Shown: positions 1 to 6,251, counted from the first letter of the stretch. The stretch is DNA of 12,155 nt from CAYPLH01 sp964411505 (GCA_964411505.1 CAYPLH010000087.1:1-12155), one strand, 5' to 3'. The notes: a model not told the origin generated them from the sequence alone. A program made the numbers and translations.

Positions 1-58
1 TGTTTCCTAACATTGCAAAAGTTATATCTCTTTAGCTACCTGTGAACTGTAACTGTCT
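1..58 (-). repeat. Dispersed inverted repeat, copy 1 (cut by window edge)
   Basis: The reverse complement of this stretch matches 5435-5492 at 56 of 58 bases. The mismatches are at position 17 (facing 5476) and position 56 (facing 5437). The match stops beyond position 58, so one border of the element is visible, while the other lies left of the window. In its own direction the element reads leftwards, away from yqeG. It opens with two related heptads, TTACAGT and TCACAGG, then GTAGCTAAAGAG. No ORF is associated with it. It could be one end of a small non-autonomous mobile element or the 5' half of a repeated RNA. Confidence 0.9.
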
Positions 59-87
59 GGGGTCGAGTAGATACACCCCTTGTCTTT
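59..87 (+). terminator. Short GC-rich hairpin with T-rich tail, weak terminator candidate
   Basis: GGGGT (59-63) pairs with ACCCC (75-79) around an 11-base loop, and the T-rich run TTGTCTTT (80-87) follows. The stem is only 5 bp. It could end a transcript entering from the left, or it could be chance. It abuts the border of repeat copy 1. Confidence 0.3.
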
Positions 88-108
88 GATCCTCGCTTTT
101 GCTATTAT
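80..108 (+). promoter_or_regulatory. Possible sigma-A promoter for yqeG-aroE
   Basis: TTGTCT (80-85) and TATTAT (103-108) are separated by 17 bases, close to the vegetative consensus. Transcription would start near 115, just before the hairpin at 122-149. If both signals work, the yqeG leader begins with a terminator. An alternative -10 (TATAAT, 114-119) has no matching -35. In AT-rich DNA such pairs arise easily by chance. Confidence 0.35.
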
Positions 109-121
109 ATGATTATAATCC

Positions 122-151
122 AAAAAGCCACAATCAAGTTGGGCTTTTTTT
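122..151 (+). terminator. Intrinsic terminator hairpin before yqeG
   Basis: AAAAAGCC (122-129) pairs with GGCTTTTT (142-149). After a bulged A at 130 the stem continues as CAA (131-133) with TTG (139-141) around a 5-base loop. The T tract runs through 151. The A tract on the left arm could let it work in both directions. It sits between the promoter-like pair at 80-108 and the yqeG ribosome site. It is either the terminator of an upstream transcript or an attenuator in the yqeG leader; the sequence alone cannot decide. Confidence 0.6.
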
Positions 152-176
152 AGTCTTTAAAAACGGAGGCAGAAGA

Positions 177-686
177 ATGCAGAGGTTTTTCCCTGATAAA
201 TATGTGGACAAAGTCCAAGAAATAGACTTACAAAATCTTATAAAGCGAAATATTAAAGGATTAATTCTTGATATTGACAATACTCTTGTTCCTGCACATG
301 CTAAAGAAGCAGATGACAATGTTTTAAGATGGCTCAAAAAGGTTAAAGATACAGGAATTAATGTTATTATTGTTTCAAATGCTACAAAAAAGAGGGTAGT
401 GAAGTTCAATGAAAAGTTGAAGTTGCCTATCATTTACCGTGCATTGAAACCAAGTAAGAAAGCTTTTTTAAATGCTGTTAAAATTATGGGAGTAAAAGCT
501 TCTGAAGCAGCTGTAGTAGGAGATCAAATTTTCACCGACATAGTGGGAGGAAACAGACTTAATATGTACACTATCCTTGTTAAGCCTTTTGATAAAAAAG
601 AGTTTTTCTTTGTTAAGCTTAAGAGATATCCTGAAAAGCTTATTTTATCCAGATACAAAAAGAGCACTGAACAAAAGGAGAAGTAA
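177..686 (+). CDS. yqeG: YqeG-family HAD-superfamily (subclass IIIA) phosphatase
   Basis: The product is a 169-residue cytosolic HAD hydrolase, close to the usual size of YqeG proteins. Motif I is DIDNT (32-36), giving D32 as nucleophile and D34 as acid/base. Motif II is VSNA (66-69) with S67. K92 in KPSKKAF is the motif III lysine, and GDQIFTD (115-121) gives the motif IV acidic residues D116 and D121. There is no large cap domain, as expected for subclass IIIA. The ATG at 177 is chosen because GGAGG lies at 165-169; the frame can be extended upstream to a TTG at 99, but that would translate the terminator hairpin. The physiological substrate of YqeG is not settled. It lies one base before aroE, a pairing also seen in the yqeG-yqeH-aroE region of Bacillus, and is probably cotranscribed with it. 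Confidence 0.92.
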   Translation: MQRFFPDKYVDKVQEIDLQNLIKRNIKGLILDIDNTLVPAHAKEADDNVLRWLKKVKDTGINVIIVSNATKKRVVKFNEKLKLPIIYRALKPSKKAFLNAVKIMGVKASEAAVVGDQIFTDIVGGNRLNMYTILVKPFDKKEFFFVKLKRYPEKLILSRYKKSTEQKEK

Positions 687-687
687 G

Positions 688-1581
688 ATGGAACCTGTAA
701 AAACAGTCACAGGACAAACTAAACTTCTTGGAGTTATCGGAAATCCGATAGAACATTCAATATCACCTGAGCTCCACAACACACTTAGCGCAGTTCTTGA
801 AAATGACATTATATATCTTCCTTTTAGAGTGGATATGAATAATATCGGGACAGCAATAGAAGGATTAATTGCATTGGGATTTTTGGGGTTTAATGTAACG
901 ATACCCTTTAAGGAAAAGGTTTTAAAATATCTTGATAAAATATCTTGGGAGGCTGAATTAATCGGTGCAGTGAATACAATCAAAATTACTGACTGTAAGC
1001 TTTATGGGTTTAACACTGATGCAGAAGGATTTTATCGTTCTTTTAAAAGAGAAACGGGTACCGATTTTAAAGATAAATGTGTGCTTGTTCTGGGAGCTGG
1101 TGGAGCTGCAAGGGCGATATCAATAAAGGTAGCTTTAGAAGGTGCTTCTTGTGTGTACATTGTAAACAGATCGGTTGAGAAGGCAGAAAATATTTGTTCA
1201 GTAATAAACAAAAACATTAATAAAGTTGCTAAAGCTTGTGGATATGATTGTATGAAAGGTATATCTTCATTGTCGGATGTTATTATAAATACGACTCCTC
1301 TTGGAATGTATCCGAACACAGAATTAAGTCCCATTAATGACTCGGACTTTTTTGAGTTTTTTAAAGAAAATCAAATCATTGTTGATATAATTTATAACCC
1401 GGTAAAAAGCCGCTTTCTTTCGAACGGTGAGAAACTTGGGTCAAAAACTGTAAATGGCTTGGGGATGCTTTTCTATCAGGGCATATATGCGTATGAAATC
1501 TGGACAGGACAGATTATTGAGAGTGAAGTGCTTGATGAGGTTTATAATGCATACTTAAAAATATTGGAGAACAAGGACTAA
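688..1581 (+). CDS. aroE: Shikimate dehydrogenase (NADP+)
   Basis: This 297-residue cytosolic enzyme reduces 3-dehydroshikimate to shikimate with NADPH in the chorismate pathway. The N-terminal substrate domain has GNPIEHSISPELHN (18-31) with the shikimate-binding serines S24 and S26, catalytic K75 in NVTIPFKEK, N96 in AVNT and D111 in FNTDAEGF. The Rossmann domain has the glycine loop GAGGAA (136-141) and NRS (160-162), where the arginine favours NADP. NTTPLGM (201-207) and the late GLGMLFYQG (257-265, Q264) complete the active site. It is slightly longer than typical (about 270-290) through an N-terminal extension of about 10 residues. The ATG at 688 has AAAGGAG at 674-680. A longer reading from 577 would overlap yqeG and is rejected. 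The one-base gap implies translation coupled to yqeG. Confidence 0.97.
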   Translation: MEPVKTVTGQTKLLGVIGNPIEHSISPELHNTLSAVLENDIIYLPFRVDMNNIGTAIEGLIALGFLGFNVTIPFKEKVLKYLDKISWEAELIGAVNTIKITDCKLYGFNTDAEGFYRSFKRETGTDFKDKCVLVLGAGGAARAISIKVALEGASCVYIVNRSVEKAENICSVINKNINKVAKACGYDCMKGISSLSDVIINTTPLGMYPNTELSPINDSDFFEFFKENQIIVDIIYNPVKSRFLSNGEKLGSKTVNGLGMLFYQGIYAYEIWTGQIIESEVLDEVYNAYLKILENKD

Positions 1582-1767
1582 CCATGAATTAGGTAATGCA
1601 TTCATCCAGCTGACATGGGGACATAAATATACGCAAATTCTTAAGTCAAAAGTTTCTTTTGCTGGTGAAGAGGAATATATTTAAGCAGTGTCGAAATATA
1701 TTAAATACAATAAGTGGTCTTCTAATCATACTATTTATATTTAACAGCATGTGCAAGGAGGGTGAAA

Positions 1768-2553
1768 GTGCTTTATTTTTTTGTAGCAGTTTTTGGTCTT
1801 GTAATAGGATCTTTTTTGAATGTAGTTATTTACCGTCTTGAAAAAGGAGAATCAATAGTTACACCTTCATCGCATTGCACTGCATGCGGTACTGGGCTTA
1901 AGCCATTGGATCTCATTCCTGTTTTCAGTTATACTTTTTTAAAAGGAAAATGTAGATATTGCAGTGAGAAAGTTTCTATAAGGTATCCATTAGTTGAGTT
2001 TTTGACATCAGTAGTATTTTTGATACTGTTTTTGCGATATGGATTGACAATGGATTTTTTATTTAGCATATATATTATGTCCATCTTGATTGCTGTGTTT
2101 TTTATTGACCTAGATATTAAGATTATTCCCGATCAGCTGGTACTAGCAGGTTTGATGGGGGGAGTGGTTCCATTCGTTTACAATCTTTTTAGTCCAGTAG
2201 TTATATATGGTGATGGTAGGTGGTTTAATCCTATAATAGGTATGTTCTCAAGCTCGGGAATTTTATTTTTGGTGGCATTAATTTCTTTTGCAATATATAA
2301 AAGTGATGAAGCAATGGGAATGGGCGATGTGAAAATATTTGCTCCTATAGGACTTTTTCTTGGTTGGAGAATGGCAAGTGTAGCGCTTGTTGTAGCTATA
2401 ATTCTTGGAGGTATAGCAGGCTTGATACTTCTTATAACAGGGAAAAAGAAAAGAAAGGAAGGCATACCTTTCGGACCTTTTATTGTAACTGCTGTTTTTA
2501 TAACTTTGCTTTATGGTTGGCATATACTAAACTGGTATATATCATTATATTAG
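1768..2553 (+). CDS. pilD: Type IV prepilin peptidase / N-methyltransferase (A24 family)
   Basis: This is a polytopic membrane aspartyl protease that cleaves leader peptides of type IV prepilins and pseudopilins, and in full-length members also N-methylates the new terminus. The N-terminal methyltransferase part starts with the GSFLNVVIYR signature (14-23) and a zinc site of two CxxC pairs (C37/C40 and C62/C65). The catalytic aspartates are in FIDLD (112-116, D114 or D116) and GMGD (184-187, D187). IPFGPF (233-238) is a conserved late motif. Length is 261 residues with about seven or eight hydrophobic segments. I chose the GTG at 1768 because AAGGAGG (1755-1761) is 6 bases away; the GTG at 1762 would lie against it. 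It equals the comC/pilD enzyme of competence and type IV pilus systems, but no pilin, ATPase or secretin gene is nearby. No convincing promoter was found in the 186-base gap after aroE. Confidence 0.95.
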   Translation: MLYFFVAVFGLVIGSFLNVVIYRLEKGESIVTPSSHCTACGTGLKPLDLIPVFSYTFLKGKCRYCSEKVSIRYPLVEFLTSVVFLILFLRYGLTMDFLFSIYIMSILIAVFFIDLDIKIIPDQLVLAGLMGGVVPFVYNLFSPVVIYGDGRWFNPIIGMFSSSGILFLVALISFAIYKSDEAMGMGDVKIFAPIGLFLGWRMASVALVVAIILGGIAGLILLITGKKKRKEGIPFGPFIVTAVFITLLYGWHILNWYISLY

Positions 2554-2593
2554 ACTTAAATGAGAGGGTTATGCGACTTTAAAAAGCTTCATT

Positions 2594-2623
2594 TTGTTTA
2601 AATATAGTTATAATTATTATGAT
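2594..2623 (+). promoter_or_regulatory. Possible sigma-A promoter for comFB
   Basis: TTGTTT (2594-2599) and TATGAT (2618-2623) are 18 bases apart, about 50 bases before the comFB start. Overlapping AT-rich -10 look-alikes at 2609-2614 (TATAAT) and 2615-2620 (TATTAT) have poorer spacing. No terminator separates this point from pilD, so readthrough is also possible. Confidence 0.4.
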
Positions 2624-2673
2624 ATGGTGTAACAACAGAACAAACCAATTATTTTTGTGAAGGGGATGAAATT

Positions 2674-2937
2674 GTGTACAAACTGAAAAACTATATGGAA
2701 GACGTAGTGAAGATAATTCTGAATGAGATTATCTACAATATTAATGTTTGTGATTGTGAAAAATGTAGGATGGATATTGCTGCGATTGCTTTGAATAAGC
2801 TTCCACATAGGTATATAGTTTCTGAAAAAGGAGAGCTTTATTCTAAAATAAACACTCTAAGGCAACAGTTTGAGGTAGATATTGTATCTGCCATTACACA
2901 TGCTGCTATGCAGGTTAGCAGTAATCCTCGACATTAG
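2674..2937 (+). CDS. comFB: ComFB-family protein
   Basis: This is a small 87-residue protein of the late-competence ComFB family. Family features are the opening KLKNYMEDVV, the cysteine cluster C26-x-C28-xx-C31 followed by RMDIAAIALNKLPHRYIVS (32-50), and the helix after EVDIVSAITHAA. In B. subtilis comFB sits between comFA and comFC, the protein binds zinc through cysteines, and it is dispensable for transformation. Cyanobacterial members have been reported to bind cyclic di-nucleotides; whether this one does is unknown. The GTG start at 2674 follows GAAGGGG (2659-2665) at a normal distance. The ATG at 2666 leads to an early stop. It lies 120 bases after the prepilin peptidase, which suggests a shared link to type IV pilus or DNA-uptake functions. 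No comFA or comFC is present here. Confidence 0.85.
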   Translation: MYKLKNYMEDVVKIILNEIIYNINVCDCEKCRMDIAAIALNKLPHRYIVSEKGELYSKINTLRQQFEVDIVSAITHAAMQVSSNPRH

Positions 2938-3008
2938 CATTCATAGTGATTCTTGCCTAGTAAGTTAATGGAACTAAAGAGTGATCAAAAAACTAGAAAG
3001 GAGATTAC

Positions 3009-3863
3009 ATGATTAGATTTGGACCAGCTGGTAATTCAGAAAGCTTTTATGAGCAGGGATACAAGTCTTCGGTGGACATGCCTGTATGGCTAAAAGATAT
3101 GGGGCTTAATGCGTATGAGTATCAATGCAACAAAGGTGTTAAAATCGGAAAAAATAATGCAGAGGAACTTGGAAAAAATGCCACGCAAAATAATATATTT
3201 TTAAGTATCCATGCGCCATATTATATTAATATGGCAAGTCCAGAGGAGGAGAAACGGAATAATTCAATTCGATATATTATGGATACACTAAAAGTGGCAA
3301 AATGGATGGGGGCTAAGAGAATTGTTGCACATATAGGTTCTTACAGAAAAGTAGATAAGAAATGGGCTGTTAAAATGTCTATATCAGTTTTGCAGTCTGC
3401 TCTAAAAAAAGCAAGGGAGTATGGGTATGATGATATATCAATTTGTCCTGAAGTGCTGGGAAAGATGAATCAATTGGGGAATCTTGAAGAAATTTTAAAG
3501 ATATGCAGTACTGATGAAAGCCTGATACCAACCGTTGATTTTGGTCATCTTTATGCTCGTAGTCTGGGTGCTTTAAATACGATTCAAGATTTTGAAAAAA
3601 TTCTTATCAAGATAGAAGATTCCTTGGGGTATGATAGATTAAAGCACATTCATATTCATTTTAGCAGAATTGAGTTTGGAAAAAGTGGAGAGAAAAAGCA
3701 TAGAAAATTAGACGAAACAGAGTACGGTCCAGATTTTGAATTGTTGGCTGAAGCATTGTACAAGAAAAGCATGGAGCCTGTTATTATTTGTGAATCGCGA
3801 GAGCTTATGGCTGAAGATGCATTAAAAATGAAAAAGATATATGAGAATATTGCAAGGGGATAG
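3009..3863 (+). CDS. Endonuclease IV-like AP endonuclease (TIM barrel)
   Basis: This 284-residue protein belongs to AP endonuclease family 2 (xylose isomerase-like TIM barrel). Endonuclease IV cuts DNA 5' to abasic sites with a three-metal (zinc) centre. Most metal ligands are visible at nearly the E. coli Nfo positions: H68 (SIHAPYY), H108 (AHIGS), E148 (CPEVLG), D177 and H180 (VDFGH), H217 (HIHFSR), H231 (EKKH) and E262 (ICESRE). The exception is the partner of Nfo D229, which appears here as K229 in GEKKH, with E228 beside it. The protein may therefore be a divergent deoxyribonuclease IV or a related metal-dependent TIM-barrel enzyme with another substrate. The ATG has AAAGGAG just upstream. 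It ends one base before aroQ and is almost certainly cotranscribed with it. Confidence 0.8.
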   Translation: MIRFGPAGNSESFYEQGYKSSVDMPVWLKDMGLNAYEYQCNKGVKIGKNNAEELGKNATQNNIFLSIHAPYYINMASPEEEKRNNSIRYIMDTLKVAKWMGAKRIVAHIGSYRKVDKKWAVKMSISVLQSALKKAREYGYDDISICPEVLGKMNQLGNLEEILKICSTDESLIPTVDFGHLYARSLGALNTIQDFEKILIKIEDSLGYDRLKHIHIHFSRIEFGKSGEKKHRKLDETEYGPDFELLAEALYKKSMEPVIICESRELMAEDALKMKKIYENIARG

Positions 3864-3864
3864 A

Positions 3865-4311
3865 ATGATGAAAAGTGTTCTTGTAATAAACGGTCCGAAC
3901 CTTAATATGTTAGGAACACGTGAAAAAAGGCATTATGGGATAAAAACACTAAAAGACATAAATGATGAAATTTTAAAAAATGCTTTAGAATATAATATAA
4001 CAGTGGAATTTTACCAATCTAATCACGAGGGAGATATAATTGACAAAATTCATACTGCTTCTATCAATCACGATGTAATAATAATAAATCCGGGTGCTTA
4101 TACGCACTACAGCATTGCAATAAGAGATGCAATTGGTGCAGTTGATTTACCAGTTATTGAAGTGCATTTGACGAATATTTATAATCGTGAAGAGTTTCGG
4201 AGTAAATCAGTCATCGCTCCGGTATGCAAAGGTCAGATCAGCGGCTTTGGGAGTAATGGCTATCTTTTGGCACTAGAAGCTGCAAAATTAATAATTGATG
4301 AAAAGAAATAG
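3865..4311 (+). CDS. aroQ: 3-Dehydroquinate dehydratase, type II
   Basis: This 148-residue cytosolic dehydratase converts 3-dehydroquinate to 3-dehydroshikimate, the step before AroE, and forms dodecamers in characterised members. Signatures are NGPNLNMLGTRE (9-20), R19 and Y24 of the flexible lid, NPGAYTHYS (75-83) with N75 and H81, and EVHLTNIYNREEFR (99-112) with H101 and R112. The lid reads TREKRHYG, where family members usually have a TREP-x-x-YG pattern, so the proline and acidic residue are replaced by basic ones. There are adjacent ATGs at 3865 and 3868; AAGGGG (3854-3859) suits either one, and the second would shorten the protein by one residue. It sits between the endonuclease IV-like gene and the M24B peptidase, matching the aroQ-yqhT-efp order of B. 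subtilis. Confidence 0.96.
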   Translation: MMKSVLVINGPNLNMLGTREKRHYGIKTLKDINDEILKNALEYNITVEFYQSNHEGDIIDKIHTASINHDVIIINPGAYTHYSIAIRDAIGAVDLPVIEVHLTNIYNREEFRSKSVIAPVCKGQISGFGSNGYLLALEAAKLIIDEKK

Positions 4312-4341
4312 AATGCAATTATAAAAAAGAGGTTAAATAAA

Positions 4342-5433
4342 ATGAATAACCAAATTACCGATATTTACAAAAAGAGAATTAATAAATTAAGAGAAATTAT
4401 TTCTTCTAAAAACCTTGAAGCGGCTTTAATTGAACAAAGAGAAAATCGTTTCTATCTTTCAGGCTTTTCTGGAACCAGTGCACAGCTTTTAATTACGTCA
4501 AACGAAGCAATTCTTTTTACTGATTTTAGATATATTGAACAAGCCGAAAAACAAGCGCCTGATTATGAGCTTGTCAGATTAAAGGGTCGGTTTAACGTTA
4601 CTTTGTCCGAGTATTTGAAGAATATGGAGTTATCAAAGATCGGAATTGAAGGTGGGTCTACTCCGTTTGACAAGATTGTAGAGTACAGACAAGAGAATGA
4701 CTTTGTGGAGTTTGTCAGTATAACAAACGAGTTATTATCACTAAGAATTATTAAGGATGAGTCTGAAATTAGTGCTTTAACAAAATCAATAGAAATTGCT
4801 GACAGTGCATTTGAGCATATACTGACAATTATTAAACCTGGAGTAACTGAAATGGAAATTGCTGCAGAGCTGGAGTACCATATGAAAAAAAATGGTGCTA
4901 CTGGACCTTCTTTTGAAACCATTGTAGCGTCCGGAGACAGGGCAGCACTTCCCCATGGAACTGCATCACTAAAACGTGTTCAACTAGGTGATGTAATAAC
5001 TATGGATTATGGTGCTTTATGTAACGGATATTGTTCGGATATTACTAGAACAGTATTTTTAGGAAAGCCTGATGAGCAACTAGAAAGAATTTATAATATT
5101 GTGCTTAGTGCTCAATTAGAAGCAGAAAAAGAAGCTGTAAAGGGAAAATTGGGCAAAGAGATTGACAATGTAGCGCGTGAAGTTATATCAAAAGCTGGAT
5201 ATGGCGATTGTTTTGGTCATGGTTTGGGTCATGGCGTTGGTATTGAGGTACATGAAGAGCCAAGACTTTCCACTACAGGGTTAAGAGAAATGGATAATGG
5301 GATGGTTGTTACCGTAGAGCCTGGAATATATATAACTGGACTTGGGGGCGTAAGGATAGAGGATATAATTGTAATAAACGATGATAATCCTTTGATTCTG
5401 ACGAAATCTAGCAAAGACTTAATTGTTTTGTGA
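4342..5433 (+). CDS. pepP: Xaa-Pro peptidase (M24B, YqhT/PepP-like)
   Basis: This 363-residue two-domain metallopeptidase removes the residue before proline in peptides or splits Xaa-Pro dipeptides. Residues 1-135 form the creatinase-like N-terminal domain (ENRFYLSGFSGT, 34-45). The pita-bread catalytic domain has all five dinuclear-metal ligands: D222 (MDYG), D233 (SDITR), H297 (GHGLGHG), E326 (VEPGIY) and E340 (GVRIED). H205 (PHG) and H304 (EVHEEP) are the usual substrate-side histidines. The length fits short clostridial/YqhT proteins rather than the larger E. coli PepP. Dipeptidase and aminopeptidase activity cannot be told apart here. The ATG has AAGAGG at 4327-4332. It is 30 bases after aroQ and before efp. 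Its stop codon is followed one base later by repeat copy 2. Confidence 0.93.
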   Translation: MNNQITDIYKKRINKLREIISSKNLEAALIEQRENRFYLSGFSGTSAQLLITSNEAILFTDFRYIEQAEKQAPDYELVRLKGRFNVTLSEYLKNMELSKIGIEGGSTPFDKIVEYRQENDFVEFVSITNELLSLRIIKDESEISALTKSIEIADSAFEHILTIIKPGVTEMEIAAELEYHMKKNGATGPSFETIVASGDRAALPHGTASLKRVQLGDVITMDYGALCNGYCSDITRTVFLGKPDEQLERIYNIVLSAQLEAEKEAVKGKLGKEIDNVAREVISKAGYGDCFGHGLGHGVGIEVHEEPRLSTTGLREMDNGMVVTVEPGIYITGLGGVRIEDIIVINDDNPLILTKSSKDLIVL

Positions 5434-5434
5434 T

Positions 5435-5492
5435 AGGCAGTTACAGTTCACAGGTAGCTAAAGAGATATAACTTTCGCAATGTTAGGAAACA
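5435..5492 (+). repeat. Dispersed inverted repeat, copy 2
   Basis: This is the inverted counterpart of positions 1-58 (56 of 58 bases). It starts one base after the pepP stop codon, so the border of the element nearly coincides with the gene end. It contains the heptads TTACAGT (5441-5447) and TCACAGG (5448-5454), and the left arm of the strong hairpin at 5473-5501. Its total extent cannot be set because copy 1 is truncated by the window edge. Confidence 0.9.
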
Positions 5493-5549
5493 TTAGCGAA
5501 ATGCAGCTTAGAGATGTATAGTAAGAGTGAGGAAAAGCAAGCTGACTGT
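5443..5549 (+). ncRNA. Candidate structured RNA between pepP and efp
   Basis: By eye this segment folds into three compatible stems. P1 pairs ACAGT (5443-5447) with ACTGT (5545-5549). P2 is a 12-bp hairpin: TTTCGC AATGTT (5473-5484) with AACATT and GCGAAA (5489-5494, 5496-5501), loop AGGA and one bulged A at 5495. P3 pairs CAGCTT (5504-5509) with AAGCTG (5539-5544) around a purine-rich 29-base loop. P1 and P3 would stack directly. Copy 1 differs inside P2 only at 5476 (C to U), which keeps a U.G pair if its other arm is present. There is no T tract, so this is not a simple terminator. It matches no RNA family I recognise. It lies before the efp promoter, so it would be part of the pepP 3' UTR or a separate transcript. 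Equally it may be a DNA hairpin of a mobile element. Confidence 0.35.
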
Positions 5550-5579
5550 TCTACGCAAAAATGCATTTTAAAATATTAC

Positions 5580-5608
5580 TTGAAATATAGTATATTTTGG
5601 ATTAATAT
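5580..5608 (+). promoter_or_regulatory. Probable sigma-A promoter for efp
   Basis: TTGAAA (5580-5585) and TAATAT (5603-5608) are separated by exactly 17 bases in an AT-rich setting. Transcription would begin near 5615, giving a leader of about 80 bases. This is the best vegetative promoter match in the window, as expected for a constitutively needed translation factor. Confidence 0.65.
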
Positions 5609-5632
5609 ATAAAGGAAATTATAAAGGAAATT
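5609..5632 (+). repeat. Perfect 12-base tandem duplication in efp leader
   Basis: ATAAAGGAAATT occurs twice in direct tandem, immediately after the -10 box of the efp promoter and spanning the likely start of transcription. Each unit contains AAAGGA, a weak Shine-Dalgarno-like string, but no start codon follows at a useful distance. Confidence 0.85.
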
Positions 5633-5693
5633 GCTAAGAAATATTGTTAGTAAGATATTTGATTTTTAAAACACTTGAGAGGAGGGATAAATA

Positions 5694-6251
5694 GTGATAA
5701 CAGCTGGTGAATTCAGAAACGGTGTTACCTTTGAAATGGATGGGAGTGTTTTTCAGGTGGTAGAGTTTCAACATGTAAAGCCAGGTAAAGGAGCAGCTTT
5801 TGTAAGAACAAAACTTAAGAATCTTTTTACTGGTGCCACAGTCGAAAAAACATTTAATCCAAGTGATAAGATGCCAAAGGGACATATAGAAAGAAAAGAT
5901 ATGCAGTATCTTTATGCTGATGGAGACTTACATTATTTTATGGACACTGGGACATATGAGCAAATACCTCTTGGTAAAGACGTAATTGGTGATGCATTGC
6001 TGTTCGTTAAAGAAAGTGTAGTTGTAAAAATCCTTGTTCATAATGGATTCGTTTTTGGCATTGAACCTCCTACTTTTGTTGAGCTGGAAGTAACCCATAC
6101 AGAACCTGGTTTCAAAGGCGACACAGCAACAGGTGCAACAAAACCTGCTACTGTTGAAAGTGGAGCTACAGTTAAAGTTCCTCTTTTTGTAGATAATGGA
6201 GATAAAATTAGAATTGATACAAGAACCGGAGAATACATGGAGCGCGTTTAG
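5694..6251 (+). CDS. efp: Translation elongation factor P
   Basis: EF-P is a tRNA-shaped cytosolic factor that binds between the ribosomal P and E sites and rescues ribosomes stalled at polyproline. The 185-residue length is normal. Domain I (1-63) has KPGKGAAFVR with K32 at the loop tip, the residue modified in many bacteria and as 5-aminopentanol in B. subtilis. Domain II follows, and domain III holds the signature around GDTATGATKPATVESGATVK (142-161). No EpmA or EpmB partner gene is nearby. The GTG start at 5694 is supported by a strong AGGAGG at 5680-5685. Position between the Xaa-Pro peptidase and the spoIIIA region matches the Firmicute order. No terminator is visible after it. Confidence 0.97.
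   Translation: MITAGEFRNGVTFEMDGSVFQVVEFQHVKPGKGAAFVRTKLKNLFTGATVEKTFNPSDKMPKGHIERKDMQYLYADGDLHYFMDTGTYEQIPLGKDVIGDALLFVKESVVVKILVHNGFVFGIEPPTFVELEVTHTEPGFKGDTATGATKPATVESGATVKVPLFVDNGDKIRIDTRTGEYMERV

Noticed and set aside
1584..1605. ATGAAT/ATTCAT inverted repeat after aroE as a terminator
   Set aside because: The stem is only 6 AT-rich pairs with a 10-base loop and no T tract follows.
1659..1841. 60-codon + strand ORF between aroE and the prepilin peptidase
   Set aside because: It starts on a TTG without a ribosome site and more than a third of it overlaps pilD in another frame; the hydrophobic look comes from AT-rich sequence.
1..5492. Composite transposon bounded by the inverted repeats
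   Set aside because: No transposase or integrase is present, the genes inside are conserved housekeeping genes, and aroQ-pepP-efp synteny runs across the right boundary.
5435..5556. c-di-GMP riboswitch (type I or II) or SRP, 6S or tmRNA
   Set aside because: The segment lacks the conserved cores of these families as I know them; only the general hairpin character is similar.
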